The notes: generated from the sequence alone by a model not told the origin. Shown: positions 37,845 to 49,480, counted from the stretch's first letter. The stretch is 64,000 bases of DNA from Hygrocybe punicea (GCA_963556145.1 OY744467.1:6076001-6140000), one strand, 5' to 3'. Program-made: numbers and translations.

Positions 37845-37915
37845 ACATGCCCAGTACATGCCCAGTACATGCCCAGTACATGTCCAGTATGTGCCCAGTA
37901 CCCAACCAATACTGG
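37845..37915. repeat. 12-bp tandem repeat (cagtacatgccc)
   Basis: About five units, the last ones diverged, flanked on both sides by ccagtactgg-like words. Confidence 0.8.
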
Positions 37916-38180
37916 TCCAATGATCCTGCAGATTTATGATCCAGTGGATAATTATCCTCAAGATCATGATCATCTAGTGTCAGTCATGAAATCTCTCTCA
38001 GCTTGTGTCCTTGCTCTTTCATTCTCTCCCTGGTGATGCTTAGCTCTCACCCAGCTTGTTGTTGTGTTTTTTTCTTGTTCTTCTACTTCCTCCTCATCCT
38101 CCTCATCCTCCTCTCCTCTATCCACCTTTTCTGGCTCTTCGTAGCAAACCACACTCATTCTCTCATTTTGTAACTCAATA

Positions 38181-38342
38181 TGTTAAGGGAATCGTTGTAT
38201 GGCTAGCGCTGATTTTACAAGCCATGAGAACTTATTTTTATAAGCCATGTGAAATCTTGCGTCCGTTAAGGGAATCATTTATGGCTAACGCTGATTTTAC
38301 AAGCCGTGTGAACTTATTTTTATAAGCCGTGTGAAATCTTTT
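38181..38342. repeat. Tandem duplication, 84-bp unit
   Basis: ttaagggaatc starts at 38182 and 38266. Both copies contain gctgattttacaagcc and ttatttttataagcc. Confidence 0.8.
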
Positions 38343-38395
38343 GTAGCTGTGGGAAAAACAAATGATAGTCCATTGTCTTCATCCAGGACACTTAG

Positions 38396-38565
38396 ACCAC
38401 CCCCGGCCAGTCTACAGTCTACACCCCCCGCACCTCGTTCCTGTTGAAAACGAATGGTCGGGGGGTGTCAGTACCTTGCGCCCCGGCTGGCTGCGCAACC
38501 ACCACCACCCCACCTTTTTCCAGAACCAGGACACCCCATCCCGCCCCGTTTTCAACCACCCCCGG
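38396..38565 (+). repeat. 151-bp minisatellite, unit left of the LTR element
   Basis: One diverged unit (cccccggccagtctac ... ttttcaaccacccccgg) is separated from the rest of its array (40739-41652) by the insertion at 38566-40738. Confidence 0.75.
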
Positions 38566-38723
38566 TGGAGTGGTACCGAGGTACCACTCCGGGGGCTCAC
38601 GCAGGACTCAAGGGAAAGGTCGACTGGATAGGAAGGATGGACTGACTACTACATCTGGAAGGCTAGTGACTAGGTCAAACCATGGGAACCTGATCACGTG
38701 ACTGACCAGGCACAACTACTACA
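38566..38723 (-). repeat. LTR (158 bp), 3' copy
   Basis: On the minus strand it starts TGTAGTAGTTG and a short inverted end closes it (CACTCCA). It differs from the copy at 40581-40738 by only a few bases, in the same orientation. Confidence 0.8.
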
Positions 38724-40580
38724 AGTGCCCCTCCTCCTCATGGTGACGTCCTCGTCACCATACCGCTACTAAAAGAAAACAAAAAGCAAAACAAAACTGA
38801 CCAAGAAAAAAACTCTCCAGTCACGACTCCCAGTCCCTCACGATGCCCCGGGCCTTATACGTGAGGCGGGACCGTATCGTCCTCCAAGATCGTTGGGGGT
38901 GGTAGATGACCAAACTGTAACTCTGCTCTGCTCCTCCATCCTCGAATGCCTCTGGGACTCACATCGCAGGGTAGGATAAAAACGTTCAAAACCATAAGTT
39001 CTTGTAGCCCAGGGTGTGAGTTCTTGTGATCCGAAAATAGACTGGGTGGTTCGTGCGAAAGTAAATAGGTACGGTGCTGTCGAGCAGTGATGGTTCGTAG
39101 ATAGGTCGAATATCCAATAAATGTCGAGGGTGGGGAAAGGGGATGGGACGGGACAAGGTACAGTGTAAACGGGGGAAAGGGAAAACGTACGGGTGCATTG
39201 GGCCATGCGGTGGCATCAGGGATTCTCGATACGAGGGGACTAGCGCTGGGGTGCTAAGTGGTCGCGGCGGTGACTCGTTTGGGTCCCTACGGGTCGGGGA
39301 AGTCACCAGGGTCGAGACGAGGTCGCGGGGAGCTGAACGAGGGCTCGAGGAGCCGGGTATGGTGCAAGAATCCGGCCGAGAGATGGTGACGTGGCGGAAC
39401 GCGGTGGGGGTCTGGGAACGGTGGGCACGGTGGTATTGGATCGAGGTGGGGTGCTCCGGGATGGTGAACGGGTGGGCCGCGAGCTTCGTGAGTCGGTCCG
39501 GGGCTGGGTATGTTGGCAGAACGGGGCCGTGCGATGGTGACGTGGCGCGTGGCCCGGGTGTCTGAAAACAACGGCGGGGGCTCGTTTGGCGCAATGGAGG
39601 TGAACGGGGTGTCCTGGCCGGTGGAACGAGGGCACGGGTGGTCGAATGGGTCCGTGTGGGGCTGGGGTACACGAAAGAACGGGGGTCCAACGGGTGGGCG
39701 CGACGGATCCGTGGTGCGACCAAAAACGGCGGTGGGGCTCGTTCGGGGCGTTAACGAGACGCAGGGTGTTCTGGGGGGTGGGCCGCGAGTTTGGTGAGTT
39801 GGTCTGGGCCGGTTGTGCTGGCAGAACGGGGCTGCGCGATGGTGACGTGGCGCGTGGCTTGGGTGTCCGAGAACGATGGTGGGGGCTCGTCTGGGGCCAA
39901 CGGGGGGCAACGGGGGGGCCTGGTGGATGGAACGAGGGCGCGGGGGATTGAACGAACGTGGGTTGGGAACGGGACATACGAAAAGCGGGGGGTTGAAGGT
40001 GATGACGTGGCAGGGGCTTGGGTATCCAAAATGGACGGCAACGGGGGGTTCTTTCGAGCAGAACGTGGGCACCGGGTCGTCGAGCGTGAACGCGGGGGCC
40101 TGGATGGATACGAGTGGGCCGGGGAACGCTAAAATATGGGGGGGTCGAAAGGTGGTGACGCGGCTGTACGCGGGTGGCCGTTGGGCGTCAAAAATGGACG
40201 TCGATGGTGTTCCTGGGACGACGTGGGGCGGAACGGGGGCCGTAAGACGTCAAAGCAAAGCTTGAGAGGCCGTCCTTGGTCTGAGAAGAGGAAACGGGGC
40301 GCGAACGCGGGTGGCGTGGCCTGGGGCTTTTGGGTGCTCAAAAAAGGTTGAGTCCACGTTTCTGGGTCAACGATGGTCGACGCGGGGCCCTGGTGGACTG
40401 AGCGAGGGTGCCGGGGGGTAACGCAACTGAGGTACGGCCGTGAATGAAGGGAAAATGCGCCGTCGTGCAGCAGGGGTGGTGAGGCTGAAAAAAGGTCGTC
40501 TCGCGAGAAAAAAAACGTCAGGAGTGAGAAACCGAGAGTAAAAGAGGTGCGTGGGTCGAAAAACACTCTCATCACCACGT

Positions 40581-40738
40581 TGGAGTGGTACCAAGGTACC
40601 AGTCCGGGGGCTCACGCAGGACTCGAGGGAAAGGTCGACTGGATAGGAAGGATGGACTGACTACTACATCTGGAAGGCTAGTGACTAGGTCAAACCATGG
40701 GAACCTGATCACGTGACTGACCAGGCACAACTACTACA
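40581..40738 (-). repeat. LTR (158 bp), 5' copy
   Basis: The partner of 38566-38723; the near identity of the pair suggests a fairly recent insertion. Confidence 0.8.
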
Positions 40739-41652
40739 CCGGCCAGTCTCCACCCCCCGCACCTCATTCCCGTTGAGAATGAGCAGTTGGGGGGTTGTAG
40801 GACCTCATGTTCCGGCTTTCTGCCCAACCAGCAGCACCCCCCGTTTTCATCCACCCAATCACCCTGTCCAGCTCAGTTTTCGACCATCCCCGGCCAGTCT
40901 CCACCCCCCGCACCTCATTCCCGTTGAGAATGAGCGGTTGAGGGGTGTCAATATCTCGCGTTCCAGCTTTCTGCCCAACAAGCAGCACCCCCCGTTTTCA
41001 TGCACCAAATCACCCTGTCCAGCTTGGTTTTCGACCATCCCCAGCCAGTCTCCACCCCCCGCACCTCGTTTCCATTGAGAACGAGCGGTTGGGGGGTGTC
41101 AATATCTCACGTTCCGGCTTTCTGCCCAACCAGCACCACCCCCCCATTTTCATCCACAAAATCACCCCGTCCCACCCCGTTTTCGACCACCCACACCCAG
41201 TCTACACCCCCCGCACCTCGTTCACGTTGAGAATGAGCAGTCGGGGGGTGGTAGGACCTCGCATTCCGGCTTGCTGCCCAACCAGCACCACCCCCCATTT
41301 TTAGCCACCAAATCACCCCGTCCCACCCCGTTTTCGACCACTCCCGGCCAGTCTCCACCCCCGCAACTCGTTCCCGTTGCAAACGAGCGGCCGGGCTGTC
41401 TCAAGACTGCACGTTCCGGCTCTCTGCCCAACCACCACCACCACCCGTTTTCAGCCACCAAATCACCCCGTCCCGCCCCGTTTTCAACCACCCCCGCCCA
41501 ATCTCCACCCCCCGCGCCTCGTTGATGTTGAGAACGAGCAACCGGGGGGTCTCAAAGCCGTGCGTTCCAGCTTTCTGCCCAACCAGCACCACCCCACGTT
41601 TTCATCCACCAAATCACCCTGTCCCACCCCGTTTTCGACCACCCCCGGCTGG
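40739..41652 (+). repeat. 151-bp minisatellite array (about 6 units)
   Basis: Unit starts (ccggccagtctccacc and variants) fall near 40739, 40890, 41041, 41193, 41344, 41494 and 41645. Each unit contains cccgcacctcgtt and gcccaaccagcaccacc. Frames through it have no stable reading pattern and are not genes. Confidence 0.85.
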
Positions 41653-41867
41653 TAACTTTAGGAACGTTGCCATCTCCGCCCTCCAGAACGTCTTATTTTT
41701 GTTGCGTATCGCAAGTGTGTTCCTTCTCTTTAATCATTAAAAATAATCATCTCATTTTACTTCTCCCATCAGAATGGAAACTCATAGCAACAGCCCCCTT
41801 ACATAGCACTCCATAGTGCCACAAAGCTTAAGTTGCACCTACGTGATTCTCTCTACTAGTACAACAC

Positions 41868-42473
41868 TTGCACTTATACAGTGCTCCAAAGTTTGCCTTC
41901 AAGTTCGTGAGTGTCGCCCTAGCTCACTTGCCGATTCCGATTCCGAGCCCAACTCACCACCATGTTCCGCTCCTCCATCCCTTCCGTGCACCTCTACACG
42001 TTAGCAGTTTCTCGCATTTGCACTTGGGGTGCCAGCACTACGATGACTCAGAGGACGAGGGCAACAATGATAACAGCAATGACTCACAGGTGGAGGTGCT
42101 AGACTGTCCGCGGTTCGGTGCAGCAGTCACAACCAGCGCCCGTCAACTGCCCGGCGTCAACACTAAGGCGTCGCGACCAACAAACTGGCCTCGAAAAAGA
42201 GAAATGAAACAGCGGAGGATGGTGCACCCACCCCCACTGCCAAAAGTAAGCCTTTTTTTAACTTGTACACTGCTAACTACTACACAACCCTCCAGCGCCC
42301 CCAACGACCACACCAACGCCCACGCCCATGCCAAAGTCAACAGCCACACCTGGCCCCACGTTAACGCCGTTGCCAACGCCGTTGCCAGTGCACCCGTGAA
42401 CGTGAACGCCCGCGCTATCGTCCACGGAAACGGAGGAGGACAAATGTCGACAACGAAGATCGGTGATCGGTGA
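41868..42473 (+). pseudogene. Low-complexity coding remnant, unrecognised
   Basis: An open frame includes an acidic stretch (YDDSEDEGNNDNSNDS) and a basic stretch (NWPRKREMKQRRM). An intron-like gtaagc sits at about 42246. It is a plausible piece of a transposon-linked orphan protein, but I cannot name it and it may be a chance frame. Confidence 0.25.
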
Positions 42474-43132
42474 CGGCAATGGCAACGGTAATGGCGAGGG
42501 GTGAGGAGGGGTGCAGCGGGGTGTGGTGCACCCTTTCCGCTGCGAAAGGTATATTTTTTGGTTATATCTATACACAGCTGCGACACGCCGTCACCACCAA
42601 CCCCCTCAACCACCCAGTGGTCCAACGAACCAACGAACGTGACGGCGGCGGCGGCAGCAGTGCCGTGGGCCAATGACGGCATCCCAGGTGAAGGTTCATG
42701 ACCACCGACGATGGGCTGCACGTCCGCTTGCACAACCATCTCATCCACGTCCGCAAAGTACTCGCACTATGATGGTGGATTTTTGATCTTGTTGGCGTGA
42801 GTGGTAGATCATGCGTGTGGGGAACGCCGTGGGCGAGTTTTGCCCCCCCTGAACAACACCTCGCGAATACGCTCCACCACGTCAATAGACGTCGGCGCTG
42901 TATTTGCGAGGTCAAGGGGGGTGGGGCACCTTGCTACCAACGTGCGCCCGCACCCACAAACCCAAAACGAACCTCGGACAGCGTATGGATGCATTGTGTA
43001 AGGCTGTATCTGTACAATCTGTACTAGTATGTTTTGAATGGCAGTATTTATTATTGCACGAGAGTTGCGTTTATAATGGTCAATGTCCATGACAAACTGA
43101 TCGTCCTTCTATTTGGCGTCTTTGTATTGTAG
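42474..43132. other. Intergenic, GC-rich, with one shared motif copy
   Basis: Apart from the palindromic motif at 42859-42912 I see no supported gene. Several short frames overlap without motifs. The motif suggests a fourth, more decayed hAT-like element whose ends I cannot place. Confidence 0.35.
42859..42912 (+). repeat. Shared palindromic motif, copy 3
   Basis: It runs from cctcgcgaa to tttgcgagg with centre cgtcaatagacgtcggcgctg. The arms and the ggcgctg word are conserved with copies 2 and 4, and the central palindrome is changed in a compensatory way (gacgt in place of gatac). Confidence 0.75.
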
Positions 43133-43455
43133 GTACAGAACCTCCTCCCTCCTTTAGATCATCGCATGTACCCTTTCTCCTTACCACTCTCGCAGAGTCT
43201 CCCGATGATATCCTCGCCCGTATCCACGCTCGGATCGACGACCGTCGCCGCCAAAACCTCGCCGTGAGGTTTGCCGTTCTTCTGGATGACCACACTATAT
43301 TTTCCGTTGTCGTGGAACCGGCCTTGGTCGATACGGTATCCGAGTCATTCGTCGTGTTTCGGAACGCGGGGAGGGAAAATACGGGCGCCCACTGCCGCCT
43401 TGCCTTTGAGCAGCTTTTCCAAGTTTCGGCCTTGGCGGCACGCCTTGAAAAAGGT
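43133..43455 (+). CDS. Possible exon of an unrecognised gene
   Basis: After a good acceptor (tattgtag) a frame encodes LAESPDDILARIHARIDDRR, then AVRFAVLLDDHTIFSVVVEP and AHCRLAFEQLFQVSALAARL. It closes at a possible donor (aaaaag/gtgtgt, about 43455). The regular helix-like composition with no low-complexity bias looks coding. No upstream start or downstream exon could be placed, so it may be a fragment. Confidence 0.4.
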
Positions 43456-43555
43456 GTGTAACATTTTCTGGAAAAGTTAAGTGGTATAGTTGTGACAGTC
43501 TGTCTCTGCGCTCACCTTCATTGATGTTTGTTGTTGGGGGTGGGAAGTGTTCTGG

Positions 43556-43650
43556 GTGGAAAGTGTTGGGAGTGGGAAGTGTTGCGAGAGCGGTTGTCAT
43601 GCGTGGAAAGTGTTGGGAGTGGAAAGTGTCACGAGAGCGGTTGTCACGCG
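43556..43650. repeat. 47-bp tandem duplication
   Basis: gtggaaagtgttgggagtgg starts at 43556 and 43603. Both copies end cgagagcggttgtca. Confidence 0.7.
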
Positions 43651-44395
43651 TTCCTAATCTGTCTTGCCTTTCTCGGTCCCTTCCTCTACTATCTCTCTCC
43701 ATGCCTCCTTTATGGCAATCGTTGTGTTCCAGCTGTTCGAGCCTGCTGTTATTGCGGAGTAATGCTACATCTAAGTCAAGCGGATATGTGAGTCTGGGTA
43801 TGGGGGCGATCACGGTGAGCAGAATTGATTTGTCAAGAGCCTGATGCACGGTGACCAGTAGTCTGCTAGTAGACGTGCGAGATGTTTTAAGAGTGTTTCA
43901 ACGAGGCAGCCCACACAACTTGGACTGCCGATGTTGCGGGTGTTTTCACGAGGAATTGATCTGTTAACTTTAGGAAAGCTGTTGCTCGGCGACTGTGTCG
44001 CAGAGTAGTTCAGCCGTACCTGGCCGCAATCTTGGCTACTAGTCATCGACATTTGGGAAATTCTTCAGTAAAATGGGCATATGAAGGTTGCTTGCATGTC
44101 AGGCCCTCTGACTTCAGATCCTAAAAATATCCTCTTCAGCTCCTAAACCTACAGTAGAATCAGCTCACACTATAAGCATTCTCCAGGGACTTCTGGATTT
44201 TGTTGAGCAACTCTATGGTCATGACCATCTAAATATTTTTCAACGAGCGGCATGGCAGTGGGCAGATTGAAACAATTCACTGCGATTACAAGGGATTGAT
44301 GTATGTCAATCCATACAAATGGCAAGCTGCCCAGACTGCGTGTCTACGCAATGAACAACTGTAAAATGCTATCAATGATAGTATAGCCATAGTAA
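43651..44395. other. Intergenic, nothing recognised
   Basis: No gene, repeat or RNA feature that I can support. Confidence 0.4.
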
Positions 44396-45049
44396 TCATG
44401 ATTCAAAAGACTGACCACCATCTGAATTTACAGCTACATGTGCCAGACTAGGAGCAACATTTTCAGGCGACAGGACATCCTTATGACTGGCCTTACTTAT
44501 GACCCAATGAACACGAGAAATATATATTTCAGCCATCTGAAGCTTCTTCTCAGCTTTCTTTGCCTTCATGTTACAAAGTTTGGCTTGCAGTTTTGCCTCC
44601 CGAAATCTGGAATTGGCGAGCTCCCTTTCAAGCTGAAGAGTATTTTGTTTGGAAGTCGCAGCCTCCAGTATGCGTATTACACCTTCCCGAGTTGCCGGAG
44701 TGGGGATATTCTGTGACACTCAACCAATTACTGGGACAGACTAGGGCGATTGAGGAAAATATACTCCAAACACAGGTACCGAGGTACCCACATCTGATTC
44801 CACCGAAGAACTTTCAAATGAGCAATCGGAGTGGATTGATGGAGCAGGAGAATTATAGGCGGAGAAACTGGAGGGTATAGGAGAATAAGGAGGATCCAGG
44901 GAACGTGACAGCTTTGTGATGAGTGAAGAAGGATCCAAAGGAATGGGATTATTCAGTTCACGATTGGTGGTTGCCAGTGGGCTGGAGAGAGTTGGGGGGG
45001 TAGATGTCGGAGGGACAGAAGAAGAGAATTCAAGTTGGTACCGTGGCAT
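44396..45049 (-). CDS. Small coiled-coil orphan protein (196 aa, one intron)
   Basis: The ATG at 45049 starts MPRYQLEFSSSVPPTSTPPT. Exon 1 (45049-44774) is Ser/Pro-rich. A 63-bp intron (44773-44711, gtgttt ... cacag) is in phase 0. Exon 2 (44710-44396) starts NIPTPATREGVIRILEAATS and then forms a heptad-like charged helix (LQLERELANSRFREAKLQAK ... KKAEKKLQMAEIYISRV). The total is 591 nt including the stop, without a break. The start was chosen because the neighbouring in-frame GTG is not a eukaryotic start. A role as a DNA-binding or oligomerising accessory protein of a transposon is only a guess. A 17-bp inverted repeat lies directly upstream (45053-45170). Confidence 0.6.
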
Positions 45050-45052
45050 CAC

Positions 45053-45170
45053 AAGTCCAAGCGGAGATCGAATACGAGTCTCCGCAGCGAACTGACTTGG
45101 TTACTGCCTCGATCTCAATATACATGCGAGTCAATGCGTCAACAAATATATTTGATCTCCGCTTGGACTT
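45053..45170. repeat. 17-bp perfect inverted repeat just upstream of a start codon
   Basis: aagtccaagcggagatc (45053-45069) and its exact complement (45154-45170) enclose 84 bp. The inner arm ends 4 bp from the coiled-coil gene's ATG. It could be a hairpin in the leader, an operator, or the ends of a 118-bp MITE; no target duplication is visible. Confidence 0.6.
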
Positions 45171-46241
45171 TGGCTTTTTTTAAAAGAAATTTGTCCTTGA
45201 CCACTCTCACCATCGATGCTCAGTACCTGGGTTGCTGGGCGTGCGTAACTCTGCAGAACAATCTGCAGACGGGTGCACGTAAGGCGCCAGGTACACTAAC
45301 ATCAATATTAATATTGCGTTCGCCGCTCGCAAATACTTTGTTGCAAATGCCTCTTCAACGATATCGATGTTTCGCAGCAGAGTTCGGACTCGGTATAGCA
45401 GTGTGTAATTTACACAAACTTATATCTTGTGATCCCACTTGCAATTGTAGGCTTAGGATATTGTATGCTGGTCCAACCGAGTTCTCTATTTCAACGTCAC
45501 TCTGGCTCCGCCATTGCGAAGGCGTCATGCTACAGTGATTAATGCAAGATGTCCCTTTCACGTGTCAGCGTAACATAACGTATGTATCTTGACTGTTAAC
45601 GTTTACGAGCCCGATGTCTCACTGCTGTCCGATGTAACATCGGTGCGTATAGTCGTACATTATTATTTCCTTCTTACTCTAATAAAAAAAGCATACGCGG
45701 CTGCCTTTGCTTGTAATGTTACTAAGCGAGGGTGTAGGACCACAGGACCACAAGTTTAAACAACCTGGTACCTGATCATGCCTACGTATATCTATGTTAG
45801 AACACCACCACACCACCAATAATATACAAGCCGGGACCAGGACTAGCCCTGAATGCTGTTAGGGATATTGCTTGGCCTTACGCTTGCCTCTCGGGCTTTG
45901 TAAACCCTTATCATTTGTTAAATCGATTACATAGCAAGATCTCTCTCACCAGACTGGTTAATATAATAGACGACCTATAGATGGCTCACTTTCATCCAGA
46001 ATCGGTGAACATCCACCTACAACAGAGTGAAACTATTGGTTGATCTATAGGGTGATGTTTAACCTGAGATATACGCTAGGCACGATGTGGCTGTGCTACA
46101 TCCCTAATCTCGTCGAACGGTTGGACCAACCTTTGAGAATGTTGCGTATTTCACTGAGGGCTTCATCTGTGCAAATGAAAGCGAAGAGATCTCTCTTCTA
46201 CACCGGTACATCTGGTATATCGACAGAATTGGCAGCGAGAG
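45171..46241. other. Intergenic, nothing recognised
   Basis: It contains short frames without motifs. It would include the promoter of the coiled-coil gene. Confidence 0.35.
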
Positions 46242-46625
46242 TTGATCTCAACTCTGTTCCTGATCCTGGGTCAAGCCTTCCCAACAGTAACAGTCCGCAG
46301 GCATCAAATTCTGGTCAAGACCAGACAGAATGCTATCATCGGGGTCGTTGGCACTCTCGGTGCCATCGCGCTTATTGTTCTCGGCGTGTTGGTCTACCGT
46401 TTAATCAGACGGCGACAAGAGCTCTCTCACCATCACTTGTCTGGCCAAGACAGTCTGCATCCTGAAGGTCGGGAGTTTGACAAAGATAGCGTCGGGGGAC
46501 AGAGACGGCAGAGTTTCTACTATGCGGAAGACTCGTTGCGCGGATACGAGAGCGAGAGGCAGGGACCGAGCCGTGATCAAACTGATCGACCGACTCAAAG
46601 CGCTACACCTCGTCACCTCAACTAG
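46242..46625 (+). pseudogene. Fragment of a single-pass membrane protein gene
   Basis: A frame encodes TRQNAIIGVVGTLGAIALIV followed by LGVLVYRLIRRRQE, a clear membrane helix with a basic stop-transfer, and then a Ser/Gln/Arg-rich cytosolic tail. Proteins with this plan are common in basidiomycetes as secreted-region plus helix plus low-complexity tail. The extracellular part upstream is not recognisable, and Pro/Ser-rich sequence continues in another frame to about 46900. I treat it as a remnant. Confidence 0.4.
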
Positions 46626-47137
46626 CTCTAACTCACCAACTCGATTTTGCTGATGACCAGTAGCTAGCGGTAATATTTTGGGGCACCAAGCAGCCAAACG
46701 CGCCATCAACATTGGGTCAACCCTTGCTCTCTAGCCCGCCGACAGTGTCTGCCCCCCCACTACTAGGACGAGCAATGGCGAGGACCCACAGCAACTGGTT
46801 TCACCACCCGGGCCATCTGCCAACGATGCGACCAGCCACGGTAACTTCAACAGTGACTTCTCTCGCCTCTCGGCTCCACGCCAATATCTTCCAGCAAGCG
46901 ATCGAAGTAATCATAATATCTTAAGGTGCAATTGCATTATCCTCGTACACGTGTTCAACAAGTTATGAGGAAAACTGTGTGGTTATTCATCTAGTTGCCG
47001 ATCGCGCCACTCATATTTCTTTGTCTTCTTCACACCGCTCAAGTTACTGTTGGACCATCATGCCAATGCAAACTCGAGCACAAAAGGTTCATCAAGTCTA
47101 ATGTACGCTTGATAAGTAAATTCATATTTTGCTGCAG

Positions 47138-48169
47138 GCCGCTTTTCTTGAGCAAAACCGGGTATGCATAAGGTCAAGCAAATAATAAATCACTCTCATT
47201 CTCATTCATATAGGGAATTCTTTGCATCACTACTCCCAAGGAATTGCATCGGTACCTTGTGGTTGTAACCCACAATAAAGCCTTTGCCCGCAGCGTTAAA
47301 TCCCTCGAAATCCGACTTAAGAGCATCCCACCTGTTTCTACCATCCAACCTTTCTTTTCTCGTGTATCTCAGGTTGATACATTAATAATTGACCTCCCGC
47401 GCATCTCAGCATTCAAGTGTGCCCGTATTTTCAATGGGTTACGATTTTCTTACTTGATGTCTTTCTACACAAAGACTCTCCCCCACGAAGGTCTATGCAA
47501 TTTCCTGCAGCGACATCTGACAATCAACTCTCTCGTGCTTGGAAAATGCGGATCCAAGTTATGCCCTATTATGCCGCCTGCAGCCTTGACAGAGATAGAA
47601 GGTTTCATGGATTGCATAGCTTCACTCATCTGCCACAACCCTGTATCATCCGTTACCGCCAGGTATCAGGAATCGCAGGATTCCCTACCTCTATTACTCC
47701 TATCATTTTCTCTGGCTACATCGAGTATCACGCAGCTGGATATCACTTTCTCCCAAAATCACCCGTACATTTTGAACTTAATAGCCGTCACTGCTCCTCA
47801 AGTTTCTACCTTGAGAATAAGTGAAATGCGCACCAAGCATACAGTCAGTCTTTTCGTACTTTTTAAGCACTTCGACTTAATTTCCTGCAGAATGGTCGCG
47901 ATGTGCTCCATCCTTGGTCTGAAGTTGATCAATGGGCAGCTAGCCTGCGAGGACTACAGCGGCTTAAGCGATTTGAATTCAACACATTTGGGAACCTCGT
48001 CCAGCTACCTGGCAGTGAGATACAGGAGTATCTACTGATCGAGGCTTGGACTGGAACTGGGAAATGCCTCTTGCATTCAATCAAGATTTCGTACCCATCA
48101 GCCAACCATATTCATTCAAGCTGGTGGGAATGGCGGGCAGGGAAATGGATCAGGGAATTCACCGTGTAG
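47138..48169 (+). CDS. F-box/LRR-like protein (5' end not placed)
   Basis: Three exons join in phase: 47138-47161 (AAFLEQNR), 47214-47843 and 47891-48169, with introns gtatgc...atatag and gtcagt...ctgcag, ending at TAG 48167-48169. The product has leucine-rich segments such as VKSLEIRLKSIPPVSTIQPF, VDTLIIDLPRISAFKCARIF and LLLLSFSLATSSITQLDITF, and the late exon LRGLQRLKRFEFNTFGN. This matches the C-terminal, LRR-like half of the many mushroom F-box proteins, which serve as SCF ubiquitin-ligase adaptors. The F-box itself should lie upstream. Candidate ATGs near 47059 lead to an in-frame stop unless spliced at a weak donor, so the start is unresolved. No break is seen in the placed exons. Confidence 0.5.
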
Positions 48170-48654
48170 AATACAGATTGTATATGATAACGAGTTCTGT
48201 AACCAGAAGTGACCCGATTATTAATTGCGTTTCTTGCTTCGGATGCTGCCAGTGCCTATTGCGGACCCGGACCGTTGATTGCTATTGTGCTTGCAATCAC
48301 TTGAACGCCATTGCCGGAATTGTTCTTGCGCTGGTGAATGGCGAATGCAAGTTTGTCCAATGGTAGGTATACCGGAGTCGCCAGGGATGCTCTTGTGGTG
48401 TCCGGTAGTAATACACTGATGCATGAGAAAATGCACAAAGCCACCCAGCAGATGTCACATATGCCGGATACCTATTCAACTCGTAAGCTTAACATGGAAA
48501 CCTTTTCTAGTAAACTTGCCCAAGGTCTCGCACATTCATTGAAATAAACTCTTTTTGGCACTTTTCGAGCTTTTAAAAGTGGCAAAAGGGCCAAAAGCTG
48601 AAAAGTTGAAATCCTCTTTCTAAGCCAAGTCCATTTTCTTGTCAAGCACTAGTA
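48170..48654. other. Intergenic, nothing recognised
   Basis: No supported gene. Around 48551-48610 there are imperfect inverted words (tggcacttttcgagc, gctgaaaagttg). Confidence 0.35.
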
Positions 48655-48688
48655 GCGTTCACGCGAAGTAGAAAACGAGCGTGAACGC
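48655..48688. repeat. Perfect 10-bp hairpin
   Basis: gcgttcacgc, a 14-nt loop, then gcgtgaacgc. It could be a protein-binding dyad or part of a small element end. Confidence 0.55.
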
Positions 48689-49149
48689 ATCTAGCACGAA
48701 ATGATATTATATACTAGGGAGAAATCAAATAGAAAATGATAGGGGGCACCATATTGACACTTTCGTCATTATTTGAGTTGGTACGGCATGGGTGGATAGC
48801 ATAGAAACTCGGTGTAAAGTAGTTTGAGTTTTGACAAGAATCCTGAGCTTGCTGGATCTCGAAGAAAACGACGCTGCAACGATGTCCTCAACAACAGAGA
48901 TGAGTTCAATACGGTGCTCACCAGTGAGCGGTTGATCTTTGGCTGAGTCATGATGCATGATGCATGAACAACTAAACAAAGGTAGCCCAGTCATGACTCC
49001 CAAGTCTATCTTTCACCACTGTCTGATTCGATCATCATCATCTTCAGGATCTAGACTCACAAAATCATGAAGCAGCAACAAATCATTAATGACAGAGACC
49101 TGAAGTGCGATCATGATGGTGTGCCATAATCTCCTTTCATGAACCATTC

Positions 49150-49480
49150 AACGGGAAAGCCAAACTTTGCAGTGCTACGAAATCCTCCGAAACTGTCTAC
49201 TTCGGACAAGCTGCGTATGATCTGGGAAAGGAAGAACAACGTACTCAACAACCATAGCCCGCAGGAAACAGAAGGGGGCACGAGTCTATCCACGGCTCAG
49301 CAGTCAGGGCAAATTAGTGTGTCATAATTTTTTCCCTTGCCCGTTGAATAGGAAAGCTGATCTTCTCAGAGCTAAAAAGTACTCCGAGATTGTCTACCTC
49401 GGATAAGTTGCGTATGATCTGGGAAAAGAAGAAAAATCTACTCACAGACCCAAATCCTTTGCAGAACCGCAAAGAAGTTG
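49150..49480 (+). repeat. Two-copy repeat, about 200-bp spacing, exon-like
   Basis: gaaagc(c/t) ... tcggacaagctgcgtatgatc at 49151 and a diverged copy at 49351 share a block that reads AAYDLGKEE in the same frame. It looks like a duplicated short exon from a decayed gene. Confidence 0.5.

Larger units (their letters stand above)
38566..40738 (-). mobile_element. Non-autonomous LTR retroelement (LARD/TRIM type), 2,173 bp
   Basis: Two 158-bp direct repeats flank a GC-rich interior. On the minus strand a polypurine tract (gaggaggaggggcac) lies just upstream of the 3' LTR. The sequence after the 5' LTR includes tggtgatgagag, a possible tRNA-primer site that only loosely resembles the usual initiator-tRNA match. 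The target ccgg is present on both sides (4 bp). The interior encodes no gag, protease, reverse transcriptase or integrase. It consists of degenerate repeats (gatggtgacgtggcgcgtgg, cgaacgggg...), and its long frames are repeat-derived. It inserted into the 151-bp minisatellite. Confidence 0.75.

Noticed and set aside
39143..40265. GC-rich frames of 100-260 codons inside the LTR element
   Set aside because: Overlapping frames on both strands over degenerate repeats, with no gag or pol motif.
38362..41740. Short Pro/Thr/Ser-rich frames in the 151-bp minisatellite
   Set aside because: 151 is not a multiple of three, so frames shift at each unit.
45035..45538. A 167-codon plus-strand frame
   Set aside because: It overlaps the start of the coiled-coil gene on the other strand and shows no domain or composition signal.
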